Positions 16,517-25,012 are shown, numbered from the stretch's first letter. The stretch is 41,962 bases of DNA from Pedosphaera sp. (GCA_009695275.1 SIBF01000012.1:1-41962), one strand, 5' to 3'. The notes: generated from the sequence alone by a model not told the origin. Numbers and translations are program-made.

Positions 16517-18001
16517 TCAAGTCACCGTTACATCCAACATTTCGAGCGCTTCCTGCGCATGAACACGATCGTCAAAGGGAACCACTGTGTTCTCGAATTC
16601 CTGGTATGTTTCGTGGCCCTTGCCAGCAATCAGGACACAGTCTCCTGGTTGAGCCATGTGAAGGATCTCATCAATGGCGCGACGCCGGTCGAGTTCGATT
16701 CGGTAGGGGGCGCGCTCCACGCACTGAAACCCCTCCTCGATCTGAGCCGCGATCGTTGCGGGGGATTCTTTTCGCGGATTATCACTCGTGATGATCGTGA
16801 AGTCAGCCAGCTCCGCCGCCACTCGCCCCATCTTCGCGCGTTTGCCGGTGTCGCGAGATCCACCACAGCCGAAAGTGAGCAACACCCGGCCGGAAGTAAT
16901 CTCACGAACCGTCCTGAGAACGTGGGCCAGCGCGTCGTCCGTGTGGGCGTAATCCACATAAACGCTGAACGGCCTGTCCGTGACAACTGCCTCCAACCTT
17001 CCCGGCACGGGACTTAAATTCTGGAGCGCGCGACGGATGGCGGGCAATCCCACTTTGAGCACCATGCCGGCTCCGGTTGCCGCCAGCGCGTTATACACGT
17101 TGTGGCGGCCAATGAGCGGAAGCCTGCACTTGAAACGTTCTCCACCCGCTTCAACAATCATGTCCGTGGCGTCGCGGGCAAGGTTGATTTCTATCGCCCG
17201 GATCTTTGCCGACGCATCCAAGCCGTAGGTGAGTTGAATCTCGGCTTTCGAATTTCGTGACAGCTCTGCTCCAAACGAGTCGTCAATATTGATGACGGCA
17301 CCGGCCTTTTTGGAACTTCCGAAGAGCGAATCGAAGAGGGACTTCTTCGCCTGAAAGTAATTCTCCATCGTCCCGTGATAATCGAGATGGTCTTGAGTCA
17401 GGTTCGTGAAAATGGCCGCGTCGAACTCAATTCCATGCACTCGCTTCTGATCCAGGGCGTGGGAACTGACTTCCATGACGCAGGCAGTGCATCCTGCCCG
17501 CAGCATCTGCGCGAGCATCTGTTGAACTTCCAGCGCTTCCGGAGTCGTGCGATGCGCGGGGATCACCCGCTCTCCAACTTCGTAACGGACCGTCCCGATC
17601 AATCCGGTCTTGATCCCGGCGGATTCCAGGATCTGCTTGACCATGTACGCGACTGTTGTCTTCCCATTCGTGCCGGTGACGCCGATGACTTTGAGCCTGG
17701 CGCCCGGGTTGCCGTAATAGGCGGCGGCGGCGTTGGCCAGTGCCTCCCGGGAATCCTTCACCTTGATCTTGGTGACCCTTTGCGCGAGAAAGCCATTCTG
17801 CTGGCAGATGACCGCGGTTGCGCCGCGATCAATCGCTGCATGGATGAAATCGTGCCCGTCAACATTTTCACCGGGAATCGCCACAAAGACCATCCCGGGT
17901 GTCACGCGCCGGGAATCGTAGGCGATCCCTGTGATCTCGCGGTCCACCGGTCCTTCGACGGTGGTTGGCGAAATCTTGTTGATCAGGTCTTTGAGTTGCA
18001 T
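16517..18001 (-). CDS. murE: UDP-MurNAc-L-Ala-D-Glu--meso-diaminopimelate ligase MurE
   Basis: MurE adds the third stem-peptide residue. The ATG at 18001 (MQLKDLINKISP) gives 494 aa and lies 7 bases past the ftsI stop; the 59-codon upstream extension overlaps ftsI and lacks homology. The substrate domain shows AYDSRRVTPGMVFVAIPGE. The ATP loop is VTGTNGKTTVAYMVKQIL near residue 108, followed by MEVSSHALDQKRVHG and FTNLTQDHLDYHGTM. Residues 407-410 are DNPR (in TSDNPRKESP), the motif of meso-diaminopimelate-adding MurE; lysine-adding enzymes differ here. The wall is therefore predicted to be the DAP type. GKGHETYQE marks the C-terminal domain. Confidence 0.96.
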   Translation of the reverse strand: MQLKDLINKISPTTVEGPVDREITGIAYDSRRVTPGMVFVAIPGENVDGHDFIHAAIDRGATAVICQQNGFLAQRVTKIKVKDSREALANAAAAYYGNPGARLKVIGVTGTNGKTTVAYMVKQILESAGIKTGLIGTVRYEVGERVIPAHRTTPEALEVQQMLAQMLRAGCTACVMEVSSHALDQKRVHGIEFDAAIFTNLTQDHLDYHGTMENYFQAKKSLFDSLFGSSKKAGAVINIDDSFGAELSRNSKAEIQLTYGLDASAKIRAIEINLARDATDMIVEAGGERFKCRLPLIGRHNVYNALAATGAGMVLKVGLPAIRRALQNLSPVPGRLEAVVTDRPFSVYVDYAHTDDALAHVLRTVREITSGRVLLTFGCGGSRDTGKRAKMGRVAAELADFTIITSDNPRKESPATIAAQIEEGFQCVERAPYRIELDRRRAIDEILHMAQPGDCVLIAGKGHETYQEFENTVVPFDDRVHAQEALEMLDVTVT

Positions 18002-18008
18002 GACAGCG

Positions 18009-19922
18009 CTAAAAGGCTGGTGGCACCCCCGAGGGGCGATTCGTTCCCGCACTCGCAACCTGTGTCTCCACGCCGGCCAGATCCGGTTTGATGGCGAGAA
18101 ATTTCGCGGTTCGTTCCGCGATGTTTCGAAACGTGGGAGCGGCTGTTTGACCTCCGTAGTACACGGGTTTCGGGTCATCCATTACAATACCAATGCACAA
18201 CTCAGGATTGTCCGCCGGGAAAAATCCAACGAAGGAGGCAACGTACTTCCCGTGGATATAGCCGCCTCGCCCCGGCTTCTCCGCCGTGCCTGTTTTTCCA
18301 GCCACTGAGTAATGTTCCATGGTCGCTTTGATCCCGGTGCCATTACTCGAAACCACGCGTTTGAGTGCGCTGACCATCTGCCTGGCAGCCGTTTCACTGA
18401 TCACTTGATTTACGACGCGCGAGGGAGTTCGAAGAATCTCATGTCCATCCTCATCGAGATAACGGTCGATGAGCCGGGGCTGCATCAGCCTGCCGCCATT
18501 GGCGATCGCACTCATGGCCATCACCATTTGCAATGGGGTTACCGCCACACCCTGCCCGATGGGAACTCTCGAGCTTTGAAGCTGGCTCCATTTCCCCGGG
18601 GGATCAACAATACCCCGGACTTCACCTTTCAAGTCGATGCCTGTCGGTGCTCCAAACCCAAACCCCTTCACGTAGCGATAGACATTATCCTTGCCCAACT
18701 GGAGCCCTACCTTTGCTGTTCCTATGTTGGAGGACTTGGCCACAATGACCTCAATGGACGCGAGCCCCAACGGATGATCGTCCTTCAGCCGATGATTGGC
18801 GAAGTAGAAGTGGCCGTTATCGCAGTCGTATTGACTCTCGAGCGACACCATCCCGTCATTCAACGCGCCGGCGATCGTCACGATCTTAAATGTCGATCCG
18901 GGTTCGTAAATGTCCGAGATCGCGCGATTGCGCAACGCGTCCATCGGGTAATCACCCGGCTTGTTCGGATTGAATGTCGGCAATGCAGCCATCGCCACGA
19001 TGTCTCCCGTTCGAGGCCGGATCACTATTCCACAGGCGCCAACGGGAGAATACTTCTGGACCGCCTCGATCAATTCCGTTTCGAGAATGTGCTGCACTCC
19101 AGCATCAATCGTCAGCACCACATTGTGTCCGTTGCGTGGATCAATATCCTGGCCGCGGAATGTAGAAACCTCCCGGCTTCGAAGCACCTCGGTCTCGCGC
19201 CAGCCAGCCACTCCAGTCAGGGAGTTGTTCTGCGTCAGCTCCACGCCATGACGTCCGACTGTTTCCACCAGAACCTGTTGATTGGTTCGATACTCCTCCG
19301 TCGAGACAAAACCGAGCACGTGCGCCGCAAGAGAGCCATGGGGATAAAAGCGAAGTTGATCATCCAGAGGCGCGGTGTAAATCGCACTGTTTCGCAACGC
19401 CCGCAAGGCCGCTTGTTCAGCCCTTGGCAGCCGTTTTTCATCGGGAACAGCGCCAAACCGCCGCATCGTTTCACGAACCCGATCCCAGTCTTCAGTCGAT
19501 ACCTTGTTCTTCAGCACGACGTACTGATGCGACTTTGTTAGCCCCTGTTCATTGGTAAAATACGAAGGTTGGAGGCGCTGGTTGAGCCACGCCACATCCA
19601 ACTGAAGGATGGGGGCCAACCCGCGAGCCATCGCAGCCCGGTTGGTTCCGATCAAAGTCGGATCGGCGCAAACAGTCTTCACAAATTGACTGCCGGCGAG
19701 AAGAGTCTGATGCGCATCAAGGATGTTGCCCCGTCGTGCAGCCCGAACCAATGTACGCTCCGTCCGGCGTGCCGCCTGCGAGCGGATTTGCTCATGCTGG
19801 AGAACCTGCAGATCCACCAGTCGATACCCGAGCCCCGCAAATGCGATGGCCAGAAGAACTGCCATCGACAGGAACCTGCGGTATTGACTTAACTTCGTCA
19901 TGGTTTTCCGGATTGGCATCAT
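18009..19922 (-). CDS. ftsI: Septal transpeptidase FtsI (class B penicillin-binding protein)
   Basis: FtsI crosslinks septal peptidoglycan in the periplasm and works with FtsW. The upstream GGAG favours ATG 19922 (or 19919), giving 637 aa; a GTG at 19940 is less likely. A membrane anchor lies near residues 20-40 (FLSMAVLLAIAFAGLGYRL). The PBP dimerisation domain begins around RRGNILDAHQTLLAGS. The transpeptidase motifs are S343-T-F-K346 (catalytic Ser, in EPGSTFKIV), SSN (in VAKSSNIGTAKVG), and KTG near 541 (VAGKTGTAEKPGRGGY). No PASTA domain follows. It lies between ftsL and murE, the classical dcw position. Confidence 0.96.
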   Translation of the reverse strand: MMPIRKTMTKLSQYRRFLSMAVLLAIAFAGLGYRLVDLQVLQHEQIRSQAARRTERTLVRAARRGNILDAHQTLLAGSQFVKTVCADPTLIGTNRAAMARGLAPILQLDVAWLNQRLQPSYFTNEQGLTKSHQYVVLKNKVSTEDWDRVRETMRRFGAVPDEKRLPRAEQAALRALRNSAIYTAPLDDQLRFYPHGSLAAHVLGFVSTEEYRTNQQVLVETVGRHGVELTQNNSLTGVAGWRETEVLRSREVSTFRGQDIDPRNGHNVVLTIDAGVQHILETELIEAVQKYSPVGACGIVIRPRTGDIVAMAALPTFNPNKPGDYPMDALRNRAISDIYEPGSTFKIVTIAGALNDGMVSLESQYDCDNGHFYFANHRLKDDHPLGLASIEVIVAKSSNIGTAKVGLQLGKDNVYRYVKGFGFGAPTGIDLKGEVRGIVDPPGKWSQLQSSRVPIGQGVAVTPLQMVMAMSAIANGGRLMQPRLIDRYLDEDGHEILRTPSRVVNQVISETAARQMVSALKRVVSSNGTGIKATMEHYSVAGKTGTAEKPGRGGYIHGKYVASFVGFFPADNPELCIGIVMDDPKPVYYGGQTAAPTFRNIAERTAKFLAIKPDLAGVETQVASAGTNRPSGVPPAF

Positions 19923-19952
19923 TTGCTCTCCGCCGCCCACTCAGGCGGCAAG

Positions 19953-20336
19953 TCATCTTGGCACTGTCATCTGCGCAACCTGTTTGGGATTGCCTCGCAA
20001 TCCATGTTGCCCCGCCGGATAGCCTGGCTGCACCGTGATACGAACGATGCGATCCGGCGTTGCGGGTGAGAGTTCCAGTTTCATGCTCTTTATCTGCGCC
20101 TCCAATTCCGTGAACGACTGGAGGCGCTCAAGTTTCCAAAGAAGATTCTGCCGCTGACGTTCCAACTTGATGTGCCGCTCTTCCAAAGCAGCGCTCTGTT
20201 CGCTCAACATTGCGATTTTCTTCTTCTGAGCAACATAACCCAGTCCCACTCCGCCAATAATCAAGCACAGGAGAAACGTCCTCACCGCCGGCGCAAATCG
20301 CACCGCTGTCCGTTCAGATTTCCGGTTCTTTGCCAT
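19953..20336 (-). CDS. ftsL: Cell division protein FtsL-like
   Basis: This 127-aa bitopic protein has a basic N-terminus, a membrane helix at about residues 20-36 (TFLLCLIIGGVGLGYVA), and a charged heptad-like coiled coil (about 38-85, including SEQSAALEERHIKLERQRQ and LWKLERLQSFTELEAQIKS). FtsL sequences are poorly conserved; size, topology and position between rsmH and ftsI support the name. FtsL forms the FtsQLB complex that activates FtsWI. The ATG abuts the rsmH stop (TAGATG), so translation is probably coupled. The C-terminal 40 residues are Pro/Gly-rich. Confidence 0.85.
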   Translation of the reverse strand: MAKNRKSERTAVRFAPAVRTFLLCLIIGGVGLGYVAQKKKIAMLSEQSAALEERHIKLERQRQNLLWKLERLQSFTELEAQIKSMKLELSPATPDRIVRITVQPGYPAGQHGLRGNPKQVAQMTVPR

Positions 20337-21266
20337 CTAAATTTTCTCCATCACTCTGAGTTGCGCACTTCGCGATCTCGGATTCTCCGCAATCTCTGTC
20401 TCGCCCGGCTTGATCGGCTTGCGGCTGACACAGCGCAGATCCGGCACTCTTGGCTGGCGCAAGGCCGGCACATCCACTTCGCCCGGCACCAGATAATCTC
20501 GTGCCCGCTCACGACCGAATTCCTTCACCACCCGGTCTTCCAGCGAATGGAACGTGATGATCGCCAGCCTTCCGCCAGGCCGCACCAGCTTCCAAATCTC
20601 GGGCAGCCCGCGCTTCAGCACCCCAAGCTCATCATTCACTGCGATCCTCAGTGCCTGAAACACGCGCGTCGCCGGATGAACCCTTTGTCCACGTCTCGGA
20701 CTCACGGTTTCGATCAGCTTCGCAAGCTGGAGCGTCGTCTCAAATCTCCCGAATACCCGCTGTTCCACGATCGCTCGCGCAATCTTCCGAGACTCGCGTT
20801 CTTCACCGAGCTCAAAAAAGATCCTTGCCAGTTCCCCGGCACCAAGCCCGTTCACCAACGTCGCCGCCGTCAATTCCTGACGGAGGTCCATCCGCATATC
20901 CAGCGGCCCATCCGCCTGAAAACTGAATCCTCGCGCAGCCAAATCCAATTGAACCGAACTCACTCCCAGATCGAGCAACACTCCACTGCAATGCCCAAAT
21001 CCGACCCATTGCGGCAACTCGTCGAAACGGCCACGATGCAGTTCAACCCGCCTCGCAAACTCGGCCAGCCTCATTCCTGCCGCCTCGATGGCCGCGCCAT
21101 CCCTGTCGCACCCAATCAATCTGCCATCAGGCGAACTCGCCCTCAAAATCGCCGCCGCATGGCCACCACCCCCAACGGTGCCATCCGCAAAAGCCCCCCC
21201 AGCGTTGGGTTGGAGCGCTTCCAGCACTTCCGCCAGCATCACCGGCTTGTGATTGAAGGCAGGCAC
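20337..21266 (-). CDS. rsmH: 16S rRNA (cytosine1402-N4)-methyltransferase RsmH (MraW)
   Basis: RsmH N4-methylates C1402 in the ribosomal P-site using S-adenosylmethionine. The 309-aa protein opens with FNHKPVMLAEVLEAL. The SAM loop is FADGTVGGGGHAAAIL near residue 26, followed by LIGCDRDGAAIEAAG, GVLLDLGVSSVQLD, FSFQADGPLDMRMD, and the C-terminal ITFHSLEDRVVKEF. All are diagnostic. The start codon is GTG at 21266: an in-frame TGA lies at 21273-21275 with no ATG between, so the non-ATG start is forced. No good Shine-Dalgarno site is visible, and the preceding gene ends 12 bases upstream, so re-initiation is possible. Confidence 0.96.
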   Translation of the reverse strand: MPAFNHKPVMLAEVLEALQPNAGGAFADGTVGGGGHAAAILRASSPDGRLIGCDRDGAAIEAAGMRLAEFARRVELHRGRFDELPQWVGFGHCSGVLLDLGVSSVQLDLAARGFSFQADGPLDMRMDLRQELTAATLVNGLGAGELARIFFELGEERESRKIARAIVEQRVFGRFETTLQLAKLIETVSPRRGQRVHPATRVFQALRIAVNDELGVLKRGLPEIWKLVRPGGRLAIITFHSLEDRVVKEFGRERARDYLVPGEVDVPALRQPRVPDLRCVSRKPIKPGETEIAENPRSRSAQLRVMEKI

Positions 21267-21278
21267 TGGAATTCAGGT

Positions 21279-21791
21279 TCATTGCATCTGAGCACGCCCC
21301 ACCCCAAAGAGCTTTCCTGACAACAGGCTCCACCGACCCCGCTTTGCCGACTTGACCGGCTGGCGACTCGGAACCTGTTGGAACCCGCCTCTCACGATCC
21401 GTAAATGTTCCCGCCTGGCGGTGGTGACCACCTCAACATCGGTGTCACTCAGGTCATTTCGAACGACACAGCACTTATCCAATCGCAACTCTGGCTGAAT
21501 CAGAAGGCATTGATCGCCATTCGCAGCATTCGTGTCGGGCTTACTCCTGGCCTTTCCGATGCCGGTATCCGCCTTACCACCTCCGAATCCGCAGCGCCGT
21601 AGAAGCTGTTTCCACCATGAAGCCCGTCGATCCTTCGTCGCCTTGGGTATGCCAACGCAGATTGTGATCTCATTTCCCTGCCCGTTGCCAAAAACCGGGA
21701 GCTTGCTTGCCGGGTTCATGCGAAACCTTCCGGTTTCATCGCCGGAACCCACGAAGCTCCGATCCACTGATAATAGGCGCATAAAACTCAT
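21279..21791 (-). CDS. Basic protein of unknown function between mraZ and rsmH
   Basis: I do not recognise this 170-aa protein. It starts 3 bases after the mraZ stop and ends 12 bases before the rsmH GTG, exactly filling the gap. It is strongly basic (about 30 Arg/Lys against about 15 Asp/Glu) and has no membrane helix or signal peptide. The segment LRLDKCCVVRNDLSDTDVEVV (split here: LRLDKCCVV, RNDLSDTDVEVV; about residues 106-126) is the least low-complexity part and looks like structured beta/alpha sequence. A Gly/Lys-rich stretch (about 67-92) and a basic tail flank it. Met25 (MNPASKLPV) is an alternative start. Operon packing and lack of a better candidate on either strand support it as real. 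Its charge would suit nucleic-acid or lipid contact, but that is speculation. Confidence 0.6.
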   Translation of the reverse strand: MSFMRLLSVDRSFVGSGDETGRFRMNPASKLPVFGNGQGNEITICVGIPKATKDRRASWWKQLLRRCGFGGGKADTGIGKARSKPDTNAANGDQCLLIQPELRLDKCCVVRNDLSDTDVEVVTTARREHLRIVRGGFQQVPSRQPVKSAKRGRWSLLSGKLFGVGRAQMQ

Positions 21792-21794
21792 AGC

Positions 21795-22265
21795 TCACAA
21801 ATGTCTCATGGCGTCGGTGAGCAAAGCGTTGTCGCCTGCATTCACCTTCGCGTAACGATCTTCATCCCATATCTCGAACCATTGCAGCGCCCCGGCCAGT
21901 GCCACGGTCTTTCCTCCGGTAATGCCGGCCTCGGCCGCCAGCGCGTCTGGGATGCAAATTCGGCCTGCTTTATCCATCGAGACCCACTCGCTCTTCTTGG
22001 CGATATTTCGACGTAGGGCTACGGCCTCCTGGTCTGAGGTGGACATCGCTGCCACTTTTTGCATCAAAGCCTGCATTTGTTGGGGGGGGTAAACTCGAAG
22101 ACAGCTACCGGCAGCTCCATTGCCGTCCCACACGATAAGCATCAGTTCTGTATTCGTGTCGGAAGGTCTCCATTTCGCCGGAATCTGGAGGCGGCGCTTC
22201 TCATCCACGCCATGCGTATAGCGCGAACAAAAGATCACCGCATCGTTGGAATTAGTAGCTGACAT
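21795..22265 (-). CDS. mraZ: Transcriptional regulator MraZ
   Basis: MraZ is the DNA-binding autoregulator at the head of dcw clusters. The 156-aa protein has two SpoVT/AbrB-like half-domains: RYTHGVDEKRRLQIPAKWR near residue 15 and VSMDKAGRICIPDALAAEAG near residue 95, the latter followed by FEIWDEDRY. The usual 'DxKGR...P..FR' and 'D..GRi.iP..L' patterns are both readable. It is first in the minus-strand run, and its own leader carries five spaced TGGGN-like repeats (22292-22336), the known type of MraZ operator. The 170-aa unknown gene follows after 3 bases. Confidence 0.93.
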   Translation of the reverse strand: MSATNSNDAVIFCSRYTHGVDEKRRLQIPAKWRPSDTNTELMLIVWDGNGAAGSCLRVYPPQQMQALMQKVAAMSTSDQEAVALRRNIAKKSEWVSMDKAGRICIPDALAAEAGITGGKTVALAGALQWFEIWDEDRYAKVNAGDNALLTDAMRHL

Positions 22266-22291
22266 TCCGTCTTACATTCCACGGGAACACA

Positions 22292-22336
22292 ACCCGCTAT
22301 GCCCCACAACGACCCACTTCTACCCACACTCACCCA
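22292..22336 (-). promoter_or_regulatory. MraZ operator: five direct repeats at 10-bp spacing
   Basis: Read on the minus strand, TGGGT (22336-22332), TGGGT (22326-22322), TGGGT (22316-22312), TGGGG (22306-22302) and CGGGT (22296-22292) recur with exact 10-bp spacing. The first four keep TGGGN; the last is degenerate. E. coli MraZ is known to bind TGGGN direct repeats with 5-base spacers, so this is a close structural match. The array ends 27 bases upstream of the mraZ ATG and lies at or just downstream of the likely transcription start, consistent with repression. Confidence 0.88.
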
Positions 22337-22344
22337 CATGCGTC

Positions 22345-22384
22345 AATAAAATTGAGGATTTTAACCTGTTCAATCTGTTCACAA
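22345..22384 (-). promoter_or_regulatory. Candidate dcw promoter upstream of mraZ
   Basis: Two sigma70-like readings overlap. One is TTGTGA (22384-22379), 15 bases, TAAAAT (22363-22358). The other is TTGAAC (22373-22368), 17 bases, TTTATT (22350-22345). Neither is a strong match, but both would place the start site immediately before or within the MraZ repeats. The A/T-rich 22340-22400 region is shared with the divergent queA gene. Confidence 0.35.
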
Positions 22385-22505
22385 GTTATTCACATCAGAT
22401 TGATCAAGCCCCAATGATGGGGTAGTTCGCTGAACCGATGAATCGGCGGAAGTCTTACTCGCCCAAGGATGTTGTTGGAAATTTTCGACGCTGTGTTAAT
22501 GAAAA

Positions 22506-23582
22506 ATGGTGCGAACCGAAGACTTTGATTATTCGCTACCTCAAGAGTTGATTGCGCAGAAACCCCGCGAGAACCGCGAGGATTCCCGCCTACTGGTCTA
22601 TGAACGCCCCTCCACTTTGACCCACAAGCTTTTCCCGGCGCTAATCCATTCTCTCACCCCGAAGGACGTCCTGGTGCTCAATGACACTCGTGTCATTGCA
22701 GCGAGAGCGAGGGGGGTAAAGTTGAACGGAGGAGGGCTCGTCGAGATCCTCTTGGTTGAAGAAATCGCACGAAACGACTGGTGGGTGATGCTTCGTCCAG
22801 GAAAGCGAGTTCGTCCTGGCACCATCATCCGGTTTTGGAATAGATCGGGCCAGCCCTCCGAAATCGAAGGGGTAGTGGAAGCGAAAAATGATGAAGGACT
22901 TTGCCGGATAAGCTTCTGCGGTACGCCTGACGTGACATCCGATCTGGACCAGATTGGAGAAATCCCACTGCCGCCTTACATTCACCGTAATACGGCGGAA
23001 CACGACACGATGGACAATCTGCGTTACCAAACCGTCTTCGCCAACAAACCGGGGTCAGTCGCCGCTCCGACAGCAGGGCTTCATTTTACCAAGTCGTTGC
23101 TCGATCAAATCGAGGCGATGGGTGTGACGATTTGCACCGTGACACTTCACATCGGTTTGGGAACTTTTGCTCCAGTCAAGGCAGACGATATCGCCAACCA
23201 CGTGATGCACGAAGAACGTTTTGAACTCAGTTCGCAGACGGCATCCGCGATCAACTCCACGCAACAAAGGGGCGGGCGAGTCTTCGCCGTGGGAACAACA
23301 ACTCTTCGAGTGCTTGAGAGCGTCGCAGCAGAACAGAACGGTCAAATCGCCGCCGCCAGAGGCCGGACGAAAATCTTCATCCATCCACCTTTTCAATTTC
23401 GCGTGGTGGACGCGCTGGTAACTAACTTTCACCTGCCCTGCTCAACGTTATTGATGTTGGTGAGCGCTTTTGCCTCACCCGGTCAAACATCCGGACGCGC
23501 AGCCGTTTTGAGCGCCTATAAAGCCGCCATTACTGAGAAATACCGCTTCTTCAGCTATGGAGACGCCATGTTAATACTGTAG
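22506..23582 (+). CDS. queA: S-adenosylmethionine:tRNA ribosyltransferase-isomerase QueA
   Basis: QueA transfers and isomerises the ribosyl moiety of SAM onto 7-aminomethyl-7-deazaguanine in tRNA, making epoxyqueuosine. At 358 aa the size matches E. coli QueA (356). Diagnostic motifs are FDYSLPQELIAQKPRENRED at the N-terminus, DVLVLNDTRVIAARARG, GSVAAPTAGLHFTKSLLDQI, VTLHIGLGTFAPVKADDI, RVFAVGTTTLRVLES, and the C-terminal NFHLPCSTLLMLVSAF followed by FFSYGDAMLIL. It is a single gene diverging from mraZ and convergent with the ABC exporter. No strong ribosome-binding site precedes the ATG. No other queuosine genes are in the window. Confidence 0.96.
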   Translation: MVRTEDFDYSLPQELIAQKPRENREDSRLLVYERPSTLTHKLFPALIHSLTPKDVLVLNDTRVIAARARGVKLNGGGLVEILLVEEIARNDWWVMLRPGKRVRPGTIIRFWNRSGQPSEIEGVVEAKNDEGLCRISFCGTPDVTSDLDQIGEIPLPPYIHRNTAEHDTMDNLRYQTVFANKPGSVAAPTAGLHFTKSLLDQIEAMGVTICTVTLHIGLGTFAPVKADDIANHVMHEERFELSSQTASAINSTQQRGGRVFAVGTTTLRVLESVAAEQNGQIAAARGRTKIFIHPPFQFRVVDALVTNFHLPCSTLLMLVSAFASPGQTSGRAAVLSAYKAAITEKYRFFSYGDAMLIL

Positions 23583-23677
23583 CCGAATCAAGCGCGAACA
23601 GACCGAGTTTCAGACTTCAGCCGACGGGGTCATACCACTGAGTTCACTCATCACGAACGAAATTCGCCGATGACGCC

Positions 23678-25012
23678 TTACTCGTGGCGCAACGCTTCCA
23701 CCGGGTCCATGTTCGCCGCTCGCATCGCGGGATAAATTCCAAACACGACCCCGACTAGCCCTGAAATTGAGAACGCCACGACCGGAGACCAAAATGTCAC
23801 GATCGTCACCATCTTCGCAAAATAGGTCACCACGAACGGAATCGCCATGCCCAACGCGACACCGATGATTCCACCCGCGCCGGAGAGCATCACCGTCTCC
23901 ACGAGAAACTGCGTTACGATGTCACGTCGCTTCGCGCCCAACGCTCGCCGGATCCCAATCTCCCGCGTTCGCTCCGTAACGCTCGCCAGCATGATGTTCA
24001 TGATTCCGATGCCACCGACGAGCAACGAGATCGCAGCAATCGACCCGAGCACGATGTTGAAGATTTGCTTGGTGCGCTCGGCGCGCTTGAGCTGTTCAAG
24101 CGGTACGGTGATCTCGTAATCCTTCTTCTTGTGATTCCGCTTGAGCAATGCCTCGATCGCATAGGACACGTTTACGACTTCGCCCAGCTCGGCCACTTTC
24201 ACGGTTACTTCGTGGAGCGCCACCCGCTCCTGCTCGAAACTGCCTGTCCGTCGCTTGCGCAGCACCTCGCCGTAGCGGGTTTTTGCCGTCGCCAGGGGAA
24301 TGAACATGCGATTCAAAGTTTCAGAGGTGTTTCCCCCGCCCACGCTTGCTTCGGGGGTTTTGGGTCCGTTGGCATGAGCCTCCATGACACCGATCACACG
24401 GTAGTAAGCTTCCCCGACACGAACACTCCCGCCCAGGGGTGATTCCAACGGAAAAAGCTTTTCTGCAGTCTCGGCTCCAAGCACACAGACGTTGGATTTT
24501 TCGGTCATCTCCTGTTCCGTGAAAAACCTGCCGCGTGCGATGCGCTGGTTTCTCATCGAAGGATACCACGGCACCGTCCCCATAATTTTACAATCCACGC
24601 GTTGAGTGATGTTCCAGACAAACTCCCGGATGATCCGTCCCGGCACGATCACGCTGACGCCGGGGATTGTGGACTGGATGGCTTTGATATCGGAATACTT
24701 CAAGCCGTAATCCAGCACGTAACTCTGGCCCGTGTTCGAAACCTTCTGCTCATCGGGCGGTTTTACGCTGGTGAGAATGATATTCTGGCTGCCGAGACTC
24801 TTGATCTGCTCCTGCGCCTCATGGCTTGCGCCCTCACCAATCGCCAGCATCGCAATGACCGAACAAACACCGAAGACAATTCCAAGCGCCGTGAGCATTG
24901 AACGGAGGCGATGCATCCAGAGGCTTTTCAAGCCCAGCCGCACAGTGCGCTTCAGACGCGACCACTTCAGGTCGTGCCTTACGGTCTCGAATGATTTGGA
25001 TTCGCCCCTCAT
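23678..25012 (-). CDS. ABC transporter permease, MacB/FtsX type
   Basis: This 444-aa inner-membrane permease has the MacB topology: a first helix near residues 38-58 (LRSMLTALGIVFGVCSVIAM), a large periplasmic MacB_PCD domain (about 65-310), and three C-terminal helices (about 320-430) containing ISLLVGGIGIMNIMLASVTE and REIGIRRALGAKRRDI, the FtsX-family signature. MacB-type pumps do not carry the substrate through the membrane but mechanically drive a periplasmic adaptor and outer-membrane duct. The gene overlaps the ATPase gene by four bases (ATGA) and is last in a tolC-hlyD-ATPase-permease operon. Substrate unknown; a macrolide, peptide or lipid are all possible for the family. Confidence 0.93.
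   Translation of the reverse strand: MRGESKSFETVRHDLKWSRLKRTVRLGLKSLWMHRLRSMLTALGIVFGVCSVIAMLAIGEGASHEAQEQIKSLGSQNIILTSVKPPDEQKVSNTGQSYVLDYGLKYSDIKAIQSTIPGVSVIVPGRIIREFVWNITQRVDCKIMGTVPWYPSMRNQRIARGRFFTEQEMTEKSNVCVLGAETAEKLFPLESPLGGSVRVGEAYYRVIGVMEAHANGPKTPEASVGGGNTSETLNRMFIPLATAKTRYGEVLRKRRTGSFEQERVALHEVTVKVAELGEVVNVSYAIEALLKRNHKKKDYEITVPLEQLKRAERTKQIFNIVLGSIAAISLLVGGIGIMNIMLASVTERTREIGIRRALGAKRRDIVTQFLVETVMLSGAGGIIGVALGMAIPFVVTYFAKMVTIVTFWSPVVAFSISGLVGVVFGIYPAMRAANMDPVEALRHE

Noticed and set aside
18312..19541. Plus-strand open frame of 409 codons opposite ftsI
   Set aside because: Antisense to ftsI with all transpeptidase motifs on the other strand; the translation is His/Arg-rich without structure.
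20172..21320. Plus-strand open frame of 382 codons opposite rsmH/ftsL
   Set aside because: Spans two conserved minus-strand genes and has low-complexity composition.
22386..22394. DnaA-box-like TTATTCACA upstream of mraZ
   Set aside because: Matches TTWTNCACA, but a few such matches are expected by chance in 42 kb and there is no cluster, so an origin is not supported.
22409..22446. Small hairpins CCCCA-ATGA-TGGGG and CCGAT-GA-ATCGG before queA
   Set aside because: Five-bp stems are common by chance; no conserved riboswitch such as a preQ1 element can be recognised.
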